Assembly: GCF_012952295.1 (NCBI RefSeq)
Contig: NZ_JABBCH010000018.1
Coordinates: 19,282-69,251, forward strand
DNA from: Crystallibacter degradans
GTDB lineage: Bacteria > Actinomycetota > Actinomycetes > Actinomycetales > Micrococcaceae
Reading direction: 5' to 3'
DNA: 49,970 bases
In this document: piece by piece, positions 33,077 to 41,155 of the stretch
Position numbering within the stretch: the first letter of the stretch is position 1
Layout: every line of letters starts with the position of its first letter
Translations under genes and position numbers: made by a program
The notes under the pieces: generated by a model
What the model saw: the letters and a program-made list of their open reading frames with translations, nothing else
Database searches by the model: none
Told to the model about the DNA's origin: nothing

Positions 33077-33982
33077 TCAGGCCGGAGAGGGCTGGCCGCT
33101 TCTGTGGGCGCTGTTCCTGTCGTTCTTGCGCAACGGGCAGGAGTTGACGAAAAACCAGCAGATTCCGGCAGCAGTCACGGCCAGGGCAGCAACACCGGCG
33201 ACGATGATCCAGCGCAGTTCCTCCGGCGCCTGTTGGGTCAGGACAAAGGTGCCCATCGCCAGGACGAACCAGCCGAATGCTTTCCGCAGGGCAGCTTCCG
33301 GGATACGGCCCGCCAATTTGGAGCCCACCAGGGTACCCACTATCGCGGCTGCCGTGACGGCCAGGGTCAGGCCCCAGTCCAGGTGCACCGTGGTGAGGTA
33401 GCCGGCGAGCCCGGCGAAGGACTTCATGGCGATGACCACCAGCGAGGTTCCGACGGCCACGGACATCGGCAGGCCGCCCAGCAGTGCCAGGGCGGGAACG
33501 ACGAGGAATCCGCCGCCGGCGCCTACCAGGCCGGTGACCAGACCCACGACGGCGCCGTCCAGCAGCACCCGGCCCAGGGGAAGTTCGTGCTTCACGGGTT
33601 CGGCGCCGTCACCCCCGCCTGCCTTTTTCCTGCCGCGGAGCATCGCGACAGAGGTGGCCACCATCATCAGGGCGAAGGCGATCAGCAGGATCTGACCCGG
33701 GATCCGGCCGCCGAGCAGCCCGCCGACGAAGGCGCCCGCCATGCCGGCGGCGCCGAAGATCAAACCGGTCCGCCACATTACCCTTCCGCCGCGGGCATGG
33801 CTGATCACGCTCACCGCGGAGGTGACGCCGACCACGAACAGGGACGCCGCGATCGCTTCCTTGGCCTCGAATCCGGCCACATAGACCAGGATCGGGACAG
33901 TAAGGATGGAGCCACCGCCGCCCAGGACGCCGAGCGAGAGCCCGATGACCACGGACAGGGCAAGGACAAGGAACAGGGTCAT
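33077..33982 (-). CDS. TauE/SafE-family permease (sulfite or sulfur-compound exporter)
   Basis: A 301-residue membrane protein with about eight or nine segments. The duplicated family motif is visible as SLGVLGGGGSILTVPILVY and GLVGAGGGFLVVPALALLGG. It is started at ATG 33982, two bases after the stop of the upstream gene, so they are co-translated. The family exports sulfite, sulfoacetate or thiosulfate-type anions. Next to two persulfide dioxygenases the likely cargo is sulfite. C-terminal residues are polar and contain a CPLRK segment in the cytoplasm. Confidence 0.9.
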   Translation of the reverse strand: MTLFLVLALSVVIGLSLGVLGGGGSILTVPILVYVAGFEAKEAIAASLFVVGVTSAVSVISHARGGRVMWRTGLIFGAAGMAGAFVGGLLGGRIPGQILLIAFALMMVATSVAMLRGRKKAGGGDGAEPVKHELPLGRVLLDGAVVGLVTGLVGAGGGFLVVPALALLGGLPMSVAVGTSLVVIAMKSFAGLAGYLTTVHLDWGLTLAVTAAAIVGTLVGSKLAGRIPEAALRKAFGWFVLAMGTFVLTQQAPEELRWIIVAGVAALAVTAAGICWFFVNSCPLRKNDRNSAHRSGQPSPA

Positions 33983-33984
33983 GG

Positions 33985-34608
33985 TCACGACGCTTTGGCC
34001 TCGGCTTCTGCGGCCGGGCCGACCGGGAACTGCAGGATGGCGCTTTCGCGGGTAGGCTCCTTGGCGGCCTTGTTCCACGGCATGGCCGAGATCGCCTGGC
34101 CCATCGCGCAGGTGTTCGTCGCGGCGGAGAAGGTCAGACCCGTGCCAATGGCGGCGGCAAGCATCCGGATCTTCGGGGAAACGAACTTGCCGCCCGCCAG
34201 GCCAAGGACAACAAGGGAGCCGGCGGCCAGGCGTACCTGGCGCTCCAGGTCCCAGCGGTTCTTGCCGCGGACCACGTCGCCGCCGGCGGCCGCGAACCCC
34301 GGGACACCGCCGGTCAGGACGTAAGCGGTGCCGATGCCGGCACCGCCCAGGCGCTGCCGTGCCTGCTCGGCGCGGGCACCGGACTGGCAGACCAGCACAA
34401 CGCGGCTGCCCAGCCGGGCCGCCAGCTCATCCGTGTGCTCGGAGAGCAGCGGCAGCGGCACATTGTAGGAGCCGCGGATGTGCATGGACTCGAATTCGGC
34501 GGCGGAACGCACGTCGATCACCACGAGGTCCTGGTGCTCTTTGAACCAGGACTGGAGGGTTCCGGGGGCGAGTGCGGTAACGGCTGTTGCCTTGGAAGGG
34601 GACGTCAT
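33985..34608 (-). CDS. Rhodanese fused to a DUF2892-like membrane segment
   Basis: A 207-residue protein. The rhodanese domain (VVIDVRSAAEFESMHIRGS; active loop CQSGARA, Cys74) occupies residues 15-115. It is followed by two hydrophobic stretches (AAGSLVVLGLAGGKFV and MLAAAIGTGLTFSAATNTCAMG) of the DUF2892/YgaP type, which anchor it in the membrane. YgaP-like proteins carry out sulfur transfer at the membrane. It is the first gene of the minus-strand operon, divergent from cstR across two operators; I start at ATG 34608. Confidence 0.88.
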   Translation of the reverse strand: MTSPSKATAVTALAPGTLQSWFKEHQDLVVIDVRSAAEFESMHIRGSYNVPLPLLSEHTDELAARLGSRVVLVCQSGARAEQARQRLGGAGIGTAYVLTGGVPGFAAAGGDVVRGKNRWDLERQVRLAAGSLVVLGLAGGKFVSPKIRMLAAAIGTGLTFSAATNTCAMGQAISAMPWNKAAKEPTRESAILQFPVGPAAEAEAKAS

Positions 34609-34656
34609 GGGTGGCCTCTCGGAAGGGGACGGGTGAATACCCACAGAGTATTGCAG

Positions 34657-34672
34657 ATACCCCCGGGGGTAG
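34657..34672. promoter_or_regulatory. CstR/CsoR-type operator ATACCCCCGGGGGTAG
   Basis: A near-perfect palindrome in the 122-base gap between the divergent rhodanese operon and cstR. One base differs from the ATACC...GGTAT consensus. Likely bound by CstR for autoregulation and operon control. Confidence 0.75.
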
Positions 34673-34677
34673 TCAAA

Positions 34678-34693
34678 ACACCCACGGGGGTAT
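34678..34693. promoter_or_regulatory. CstR/CsoR-type operator ACACCCACGGGGGTAT
   Basis: Second site of the pair, 21 bases centre-to-centre from the first, with one degenerate arm. It lies 37 bases before cstR, over its probable promoter. Confidence 0.65.
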
Positions 34694-34697
34694 ATAG

Positions 34698-34988
<291 letters not shown>

Positions 34989-35021
34989 ACAGCGGACCGT
35001 CGAGCAACTTCGAGGAGCATC

Positions 35022-35438
35022 ATGACGTACACCCTTGCCACCACCGTCTCCCTTCCCTGGGCGGAAGCGCTGGAACGCACCCGCGGGGCCCTGGCCGCGC
35101 AGGGGTTCGGAATCCTGACCGAAATCAACGTCCGGTCCACCTTCGAAGCCAAGCTTGGCGCCGAAGCTGCGGACGCCGTCGGGGATTACGTCATCCTCGG
35201 CGCCTGCAACCCGGCCCTGGCCAGCCGCGCCCTCGCCGCAGAGCCCGAAATCGGTGCACTGCTGCCGTGCAACGTAGTGGTGCGGCGGAGCAAGGACGCA
35301 GCCGTGACCATCATCGAGGCCATTGACCCGCAGACCATGGTCCAACTCAGCGACACGCCGGCCGTGAAAGAAGTGGCAGACGACGCCGGCACCCGACTCC
35401 GTACAGCCTTCGCCGGGCTGAGTGAAGCAACAAAGTAA
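35022..35438 (+). CDS. DUF302-family protein
   Basis: A 138-residue soluble protein with the DUF302 core: ALERTRGALAAQGFGILTEIN near residue 15, then YVILGACNPALASRAL and LLPCNVVVRR. The two cysteines in GACNP and LPCNV are conserved-looking and could carry sulfur or bind metal. AGGAGC lies just upstream. The family occurs next to persulfide, sulfide and metal genes, function not established. Placed between cstR and dsrE-like genes in one operon. Confidence 0.88.
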   Translation: MTYTLATTVSLPWAEALERTRGALAAQGFGILTEINVRSTFEAKLGAEAADAVGDYVILGACNPALASRALAAEPEIGALLPCNVVVRRSKDAAVTIIEAIDPQTMVQLSDTPAVKEVADDAGTRLRTAFAGLSEATK

Positions 35439-35825
35439 ATGTCCATAAACAGGACGCCGGCAGAAACCGTGAAAGATGGACACGGCAGGGGCTTTCTCAT
35501 TCACTCCGCTGGGCCGCTTGAGCAGGACACCCTTGCCAGCATCCTCCGCAGCGCCTCCAACGCCCGTGCCGCACTCATCGCGGGAACTGGCATCGAAGTG
35601 GTGGTCCAGGGCCCCGGCGTCAAACTCCTCGCCACAAACTCACACGCCACGGAGGCCGTCAATAGCGCACGGCACCTGGACGTGAGCATCCTTGCCTGCG
35701 GCAACAGCATGCGCTCAACAGGCTTGGAAGAAAAAGACCTCGCTCCCGGCATTGACATGGTTCCCGCGGCCATCTCACACCTGGCCCAGCGCCAATGGGA
35801 CGGCTGGGCCTACGCCAGGCTCTAA
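35439..35825 (+). CDS. DsrE-family protein
   Basis: A 128-residue protein related to the one at 18039-18389: FLIHSAGPLE, IEVVVQGPGVKLL, LACGNSMRS (conserved Cys87) and the closing HLAQRQWDGWAYARL. The ATG abuts the DUF302 stop codon, so translation is coupled. Expected to bind or relay sulfane sulfur. Divergence between the two copies suggests an old duplication or separate acquisition. Confidence 0.85.
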   Translation: MSINRTPAETVKDGHGRGFLIHSAGPLEQDTLASILRSASNARAALIAGTGIEVVVQGPGVKLLATNSHATEAVNSARHLDVSILACGNSMRSTGLEEKDLAPGIDMVPAAISHLAQRQWDGWAYARL

Positions 35826-36083
35826 ATTAGGTGGCTCTCCGGACGCGCGCTCCGCGCCGGACAAGGCACAAAACACGATCTCTGCGTAGCCCCGTACAAC
35901 CCGTGCGGACGACTTCGGACATGCAAGTGCAGACGACTTCTGAAACTAACAGCCTGTTCACCTCCAATTCCTCGGTCGATGTCGCGTTCGCCCCGCCTGA
36001 GAAAGCGCCCGGTCAAGGATCCCCAAACAGGACGCGCAAAAGGGCCGCCTGACGCCTAACGTGAAATTTCGTACCGATCCTCC

Positions 36084-36396
36084 TCAGACCCCGGAGCCCG
36101 CGGCATTGAGCCCGCTCAATGCGTAAACCGCCAAGTCCTGTGGTGCCAGGTCTGTCCGAACAGCGCCGGCTTTTGCCGCCTGGCTGATGAGCTCGGCGAT
36201 GAAGTCCTGCAGGTGCAGCTGTGCATCGGTTGCGTGGGCGTTTTGATGCAGGAAAGCCGCTGCCTCGCCGGCACCGCGGTGGTGGAGCATGAGGGCGTAT
36301 GCCTCCAGGGCGGCACGGAGCTCGTCGCTCGAACCCGCTGCCTGGCTCCCGGGGGCGGACAGTGGGCGCGCAGCTTGGCGGCGGTGACGATATCAG
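36084..36396 (-). pseudogene. C-terminal fragment of a TetR-type regulator
   Basis: The frame ends with SSDELRAALEAYALMLHHRG, then HLQDFIAELISQAAKAGAVRTDLAPQDLAVYALSGL, the ligand-binding end of a TetR/AcrR repressor. No HTH domain or start precedes it; a stop interrupts upstream. An ATG at 36290 gives only 68 residues. It is probably the remnant of a regulator of the adjacent transporter. Confidence 0.6.
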
Positions 36397-36472
36397 CCCG
36401 GGTGGCATCTTAAGACATCACAAACACGGGTACGCCGGGGATGCCTTACGGTCCCGAATGCCCGGTTCCCTC

Positions 36473-37459
36473 CTAGCTGGGCTGGAGTTTGTGGTCCGGT
36501 TTGACGATTCGAGGAAGAAGTTTGACGTAGGCGACCATTCCGAGGAGTTCGACTAAGGTCTGCGTGACGACGACAAGGGACACGAGGGCGAGTGGTTCGG
36601 GCAGGGCCAGGGCCAGCGGGAGGATGACCAGCGAGTTGCGTGTCGCGCCGCTGAAAATCACGGCTTTCGTACTGCCCGCATCCAGCCCGGCTACCCGTGC
36701 CGCCGCCTTGCCGACGGGGACCATCAGCACCAGGAAGGCGGCATAAACGGGGATGACTGAGAGCAGTGATGCGAGTTCGTGCCCGACGCCAACGATCTGC
36801 GATCCGATGACGACGGCCAGCGTCAGCATCATCAACGGAACCATCAGCCCTTCCATCACCGCCATCACGTCCCGGCCGGCGGCTGCCCGCCGGGACCACC
36901 ATTGCGTGAGGGCCGCCAGCACGAGCGGGATGATGATCAGCAGGACCAGAGCCTCGATGAAAGGTCCGGGTTCGATGGCTGAAACAAGGCCGGGGCCGAT
37001 GAACAGCAGCAGGTACAGGGGCAACAGCAGCATCTGTGTCAGCATCAGCAGCGGCGCGGCAGCCAGGAGCCGTTCATTGGCGCCGCCGGCCAGTCCGGAA
37101 AACACGATTACATAATCGATGCAGGGAGTGAGGAGCACCATCATCACCCCGATCAGCAGGGCCTGATCATGGGCGATGAACCGCGACAGGCCGAAGACCA
37201 CGGCCGGGACGACCACGAAATTCAGGACGAGAACGGTGGCCATGAACCGGACATCGCGTACCGCCTGGCTGGTCGAGGCGAACGGGATGCCCAGGAACGT
37301 CGCGAACAGCAGCAACCCCAGGACGGGGTTGATCGCCTGCTCGAGGGGCCCAGAGGCGGCAGGGACCAGCCAGCCGAACACCGCGCCGACGATGATGGCC
37401 AGCAGATACAGGGCGATCTGATGCCGTTCCATGGTTTTGATCAAAGGCGTTATTCCCAC
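36473..37459 (-). CDS. Acr3/bile-acid-symporter-like membrane transporter (arsenic resistance-type)
   Basis: A 328-residue permease of the BASS/ACR3 superfamily with about ten helices. It has LLLFATFLGIPF, VVPAVVFGLSRF, VLLTPCIDYVIVFSGLAGG in the discontinuous-helix region, and FSGATRNSLVILPLALAL in the second. The cysteine in LLTPCIDY lies where Acr3 has its essential arsenite-related cysteine. No arsR or arsC is adjacent, so substrate remains uncertain. GTG 37459 or internal ATG 37432 may start it. The broken TetR fragment downstream may have been its regulator. Confidence 0.78.
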   Translation of the reverse strand: MGITPLIKTMERHQIALYLLAIIVGAVFGWLVPAASGPLEQAINPVLGLLLFATFLGIPFASTSQAVRDVRFMATVLVLNFVVVPAVVFGLSRFIAHDQALLIGVMMVLLTPCIDYVIVFSGLAGGANERLLAAAPLLMLTQMLLLPLYLLLFIGPGLVSAIEPGPFIEALVLLIIIPLVLAALTQWWSRRAAAGRDVMAVMEGLMVPLMMLTLAVVIGSQIVGVGHELASLLSVIPVYAAFLVLMVPVGKAAARVAGLDAGSTKAVIFSGATRNSLVILPLALALPEPLALVSLVVVTQTLVELLGMVAYVKLLPRIVKPDHKLQPS

Positions 37460-37602
37460 GTACCAAGCCTAGACAGATGCGTACCCGACGCATGACAGCG
37501 CACAAAGCCTGCGTGAGGAAACGAGAACCCGTTGGATGTTGCGACTCTTTTATGCGCGGCGATCGGACACTTTGCCCTGCGCGAGGTAAGCGCAGGATTG
37601 GC

Positions 37603-38262
37603 TTAAGCGCCCACGAAAGCGTTAAAAAAGCGAACGACAACCGAGGCTGCCACACCGACGTAGACCACCGCCACGAGAGTCCACGCCCACTCGGAGGCGG
37701 CCCTGGCCAGGCCAGCTGGTACTTTGATGACTCCACGGGCCATGTTTCTGACGGTCAGCAGGATGAACATGGGTATCATCGCGGCCCAGACAACCATGCA
37801 GTACAGGCACAGGATGTAGATTTCGAAGAGGGCCTGGCCCCATAGCCAGGCAACGAAAACCATGCCCAGTGTCACGCCGGCTTGCAGCCCGAGCCAGTAC
37901 CAGCGGCTGAACCGGGCGCCCGCGAGTATGGCCATCGCGACGGTGATGATGATGGCGAACGCGGCGATGCCGATCAGGGGGTTGGGGAAGCCGAACAGTT
38001 CCGATTGCCAGGTTTTCATGACCCGGCCGCAGGAGACCCAGGGATTGATATCGCAGCTGGTCGCGTGCCCGGAGTCCTTGTACAGTTCCAGCCGTTCCAG
38101 GACCAGGATCCCTGAGGCAATGAAACCTATCGCCCCGGTGACCAGCAGGAGGAACCCGAACGGCCGCTGTCGGGCGAAAACCGGCAGGGCACCGCCTGCG
38201 GCATTGCCTTCCGGGGCCGCTGTCACGGGACGTGGCGTGGCGGTACGATTTGACGTGTTCAC
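37603..38262 (-). CDS. Vitamin K epoxide reductase (VKOR) family protein
   Basis: A 219-residue membrane protein with five hydrophobic segments. The VKOR cysteines are visible: CDINPWVSCG in the first loop and the CLYCM redox pair in a later helix. In actinobacteria VKOR reoxidises the exported disulfide-forming DsbA-type enzyme using menaquinone. The GTG start overlaps the stop of the TlpA-like gene (GTGA). A DsbA-like protein is encoded at 44084 in the same strand run, a plausible partner. Confidence 0.9.
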   Translation of the reverse strand: MNTSNRTATPRPVTAAPEGNAAGGALPVFARQRPFGFLLLVTGAIGFIASGILVLERLELYKDSGHATSCDINPWVSCGRVMKTWQSELFGFPNPLIGIAAFAIIITVAMAILAGARFSRWYWLGLQAGVTLGMVFVAWLWGQALFEIYILCLYCMVVWAAMIPMFILLTVRNMARGVIKVPAGLARAASEWAWTLVAVVYVGVAASVVVRFFNAFVGA

Positions 38263-38888
38263 GGGGTGCGCCCCTTGGCCGTGTCGGAGATGAGTGCCTT
38301 CAGGGTGCTTTTCTGCGCCACGCCCAGGATCCGGGCTGCCACGCGGGTCTGGCGGTCCAGGACGAGGGTGGTGGGAACGGCCTGCGGCGGTACGTACTCG
38401 GTGAGGACGAGCAGGATTCCGCCGTCGGTGTCGTCGAAGCTGGGGTAGGTGGTCCCGAAGTTGCGTTCAAAGGCCGCCGCGGTGGCGGCGGAGTCGCGGA
38501 GGTTGACGCCGTAGAACAGCACGCCGTCGTCCTGGAATTCCTGGTGCAGGGCTTCGAGGTCGGCTGCTTCGACGCGGCAGGGGGCGCAGGCGGCGTACCA
38601 GAAGTTCAGCACCACGACCTGGTCCGCCCACTCAGTGGAGCCCACGGCTGTGCCGTCGTAGAGCCGGCCGGTGAGCTGGACGGGTTTGCCCCGGCCTGCG
38701 GGGGCGTATTCGGAGACCGAGCCGTCGCCGGCGATGTAGTTCTTGTTGTCTCCTGCCTTGGCCTGGGCGGCCAGCGAATCCGGTGCGGCGCAGCCGGCGA
38801 GGAGCAGGGCAGCGAATGCCGTGCCGAGCAGGACGCCGCGGCGGCCAGGCCGCGGTGTGCCGGGAGGAACGGGGATGCGGGGGTTCAT
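38259..38888 (-). CDS. TlpA/ResA-like thioredoxin lipoprotein
   Basis: A 209-residue extracytoplasmic protein. The signal ends in a lipobox LLLAGC (Cys about 32), so it is probably membrane-anchored. The thioredoxin fold shows VVLNFWYAACAPCRVEAADL with the CAPC active pair, then FYGVNLRD and VPTTLVLD with cis-Pro. Such proteins reduce apocytochrome c or copper-site cysteines in oxidase assembly. It lies just downstream of ccdA, its usual electron donor. Confidence 0.9.
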   Translation of the reverse strand: MNPRIPVPPGTPRPGRRGVLLGTAFAALLLAGCAAPDSLAAQAKAGDNKNYIAGDGSVSEYAPAGRGKPVQLTGRLYDGTAVGSTEWADQVVVLNFWYAACAPCRVEAADLEALHQEFQDDGVLFYGVNLRDSAATAAAFERNFGTTYPSFDDTDGGILLVLTEYVPPQAVPTTLVLDRQTRVAARILGVAQKSTLKALISDTAKGRTP

Positions 38889-38903
38889 GGTGGTGCCTTC
38901 CGG

Positions 38904-39653
38904 TTAGACGGGGGTGGTGAAGGTGCCGGCGAGGTTTTGCAGCTGGTAGATCCAGAGCATCCAGATTCCGGAGACCATCAGCACGCCCACGAGGATGAGC
39001 AGGGAGCCGCCGATGATGTTGAACGGGCGGATGTGGCGGCGGATGAAGCCCAGGCTTTTCGTGACCCAGTCCAGGCCCAGGGCCACGAGGACGAAGGGTA
39101 TGCCCAGGCCCAGGCAGTAGAGGAAGCCCAGCAGCGCGCCGCGCCAGGCGTCCCCGGTGGTGGTGCTCAGGGCCAGGACGGCGCTGAGGGTCGGGCCCAT
39201 GCAGGGGGTCCAGCCGAGTCCGAAGACCACGCCGAGCAGCGGGGCGCCGGCGACGCCGGTCCTGGGCTTGAAGGAGAGTTTTTTGGTGGTCTGGAAGAAG
39301 GAGAACCTGCCGACCAGGACCAGGCCCATGAGCACGACGAACACGCCAAGGACGCGGATCAGGGTGTCCTGCCATTGCAGCAGCCACCCGCCGATCACGC
39401 CGAACGCTGCCCCGTAGAGGGTGAACACGGCGGCGAAGCCGAGGATGAACAGGCCCACGCCGGCCAGGACCCGGCGCCGGCTGTCCGGCCGGGACGGGTC
39501 GGCCAGCCCGGACACGTAGCCCAGATACCCGGGGACGAGCGGCAGGATGCAGGGCGAGATGAATGAGACCAGACCGGCGGTCATGGCCAGCGGCATGGCC
39601 ACCAGCAGCGCACCGGACTGGACCATTTCGGCGAAGTATCCGCCAATACTCAT
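38904..39653 (-). CDS. ccdA: CcdA (DsbD-like) thiol-disulfide transporter
   Basis: A 249-residue membrane protein with six helices. The two electron-carrying cysteines are in [19 protein letters not shown] and [14 protein letters not shown], the signature of CcdA. It moves reducing equivalents from cytoplasmic thioredoxin to TlpA-like partners outside. ATG 39653. Linked to a TlpA gene 15 bases downstream and to CopC/CtaG genes upstream. Confidence 0.93.
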   Translation of the reverse strand: MSIGGYFAEMVQSGALLVAMPLAMTAGLVSFISPCILPLVPGYLGYVSGLADPSRPDSRRRVLAGVGLFILGFAAVFTLYGAAFGVIGGWLLQWQDTLIRVLGVFVVLMGLVLVGRFSFFQTTKKLSFKPRTGVAGAPLLGVVFGLGWTPCMGPTLSAVLALSTTTGDAWRGALLGFLYCLGLGIPFVLVALGLDWVTKSLGFIRRHIRPFNIIGGSLLILVGVLMVSGIWMLWIYQLQNLAGTFTTPV

Positions 39654-39733
39654 GTCGTTCCTTTACAGCACGGCGGAGGGCCCGTTGCCGGCACACCGTG
39701 GGTGTACCGGCAACGGGAAAGGGCCAGGGGCGG

Positions 39734-40366
39734 CTAGTTGCCGGCCTTGGCCTTCCTCCTCACGACGAACGCGGTCAGGGCGACGATGAGGACCAGGACC
39801 ACCGCGGCCCCGATAAGGACGCCGGTGGCATCCGAACCGGTGGCTGCCTGTTCGCTGTCCCCTGCGGCTTCCGTCGACAGTGCTGCGGAGTCCGCGGGAG
39901 TGGCCGGTGCCGGAGCAGCAGACGGGGAGGCAGCCGGTGTACTTTCCGGTGTTGCCTGGCTCTCCGCCGATCCGGCAACGGTGAAGGTCAGTGTTCCTTC
40001 GATGGGGTGCGAGTCCGAGGACACGGCGCGCCACAGCACCGTGTAGTCACCGGCCGGCGCCCCGGAGCGGACTTCCTGGATCATGGCGTCGTCCACGATG
40101 CGGGTTTCGCCGTCGGTCCAGTCGTTGCCCTCGGCGTCCTGGATCAGGACGGTGCTGCCGAGGCCGACCACGTCCGCGGAATAGCGCAGGACGATGTCTC
40201 CGGGCATCTGTTCGACGGTGTCGCCGTCGGCAGGGTCGCTGCCCAGCAGTTCATCGTGCGCGAAAGCCCCGGATACCGGCTGCAGCAGGACAAGCGCTGC
40301 CGCCAGGAGGAAGGCAAGGGCCGCCGCCGCGGCGCGCGGCAGGCGGAAGGGCATCGGGTTGTTCAT
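39734..40366 (-). CDS. CopC-domain copper-binding protein with C-terminal anchor
   Basis: A 210-residue exported protein from ATG 40366 (AAAGGAAAA upstream). The signal ends at VSGAFAHDELLGSDPADG, so the mature protein begins with the histidine used by CopC to bind Cu(II). The beta-barrel domain continues to SSDSHPIEGTLTFTVAG. An Ala/Pro/Ser/Thr-rich linker then leads to one helix (GVLIGAAVVLVLIVALTAFVV) and a basic end, giving a cell-surface tethered form usual in actinobacteria. It is in line with CopD-CtaG upstream. Confidence 0.92.
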   Translation of the reverse strand: MNNPMPFRLPRAAAAALAFLLAAALVLLQPVSGAFAHDELLGSDPADGDTVEQMPGDIVLRYSADVVGLGSTVLIQDAEGNDWTDGETRIVDDAMIQEVRSGAPAGDYTVLWRAVSSDSHPIEGTLTFTVAGSAESQATPESTPAASPSAAPAPATPADSAALSTEAAGDSEQAATGSDATGVLIGAAVVLVLIVALTAFVVRRKAKAGN

Positions 40367-40409
40367 GGTTTTTCCTTTAAAGAAACGGGTCGCCCGGCCC
40401 CGCGTCGTC

Positions 40410-41150
40410 TCAGGCAGGGCGGGCAGGAATATAGGTGAAGTGCCGTGCTCGTTGAGCAGCGGGATCAGAGCATGAGCCGGCAGCCCGTTCGGGCCACAGG
40501 CGCAGCGTGGGAGCCGGACCAATGCCGGCCGGTGGCCCGCGCGGCGAGTCCCTCCGGTACCCCGTGCGGGCTACCGGGACGGAACCACATGTTCCGGGAA
40601 GGACACGGACCGCCGGTATCCACTGCGCGGGCGCGGGCAGGCGGAACAAGGCAAGGAGGCAGTCCGCGGCGAAGCGCAGGGCGGTTTCACCGCGGGCGAT
40701 CATCAGGGCAGCGACCGCCGCGGCAAGCAGATGCGCCAATGCCATGGGCAGGGCCGGGAGCCCTTCACCCAGATGCAGATGGGCCGCCGGAACGGCATCC
40801 GCGGCGGCGGCGCACCACGTACCCGGTCCGGGCCCGTGGTGCGCCGGTGGACCGCCGGCGGGCGCGCATCCCTGGTGCGGGGAGAGCAGACCGAATAGTT
40901 CATGCAGGAGCAGCTGGCCCGCGGCCAGCACGGGCAGCAGGGCACGTGCAGGCAGCTGGCGGGAAACCAGCAGTCGCACGGGAAGTAACAGCAATGCGCC
41001 CAAGGTGGCAGTGATGCCGGCCGCGGGCAGGGTTCCGCCGCCGGCAGTGTGCGCCCCGGCGGCGAGGGCGATGACCACGACCGTCACCACGATGGTGCGA
41101 GGCAGGGCACCCGCGCTCCGCAGGTGCCGGTTGGCCGTGGAAGCGGGCAT
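40410..41150 (-). CDS. Membrane protein of the CopC/CopD region, unknown function
   Basis: A 246-residue protein from ATG 41150 with four or five hydrophobic segments (TIVVTVVVIALAAGAHTA, ALGALLLLPVRLL-like, LLPVLAAGQLLLHELFGLL, LAHLLAAAVAALMIARG). A His/Pro/Cys-rich loop in the middle (HQGCAPAGG, HHGPGPGTWC, HLHLGEGL) could bind copper. The C-terminal ~75 residues are hydrophilic and look poorly ordered. It lies 5 bases after CopD-CtaG, so it is co-expressed. Not assigned to a family with certainty. Confidence 0.65.
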   Translation of the reverse strand: MPASTANRHLRSAGALPRTIVVTVVVIALAAGAHTAGGGTLPAAGITATLGALLLLPVRLLVSRQLPARALLPVLAAGQLLLHELFGLLSPHQGCAPAGGPPAHHGPGPGTWCAAAADAVPAAHLHLGEGLPALPMALAHLLAAAVAALMIARGETALRFAADCLLALFRLPAPAQWIPAVRVLPGTCGSVPVARTGYRRDSPRGPPAGIGPAPTLRLWPERAAGSCSDPAAQRARHFTYIPARPA

Positions 41151-41155
41151 GGCGG

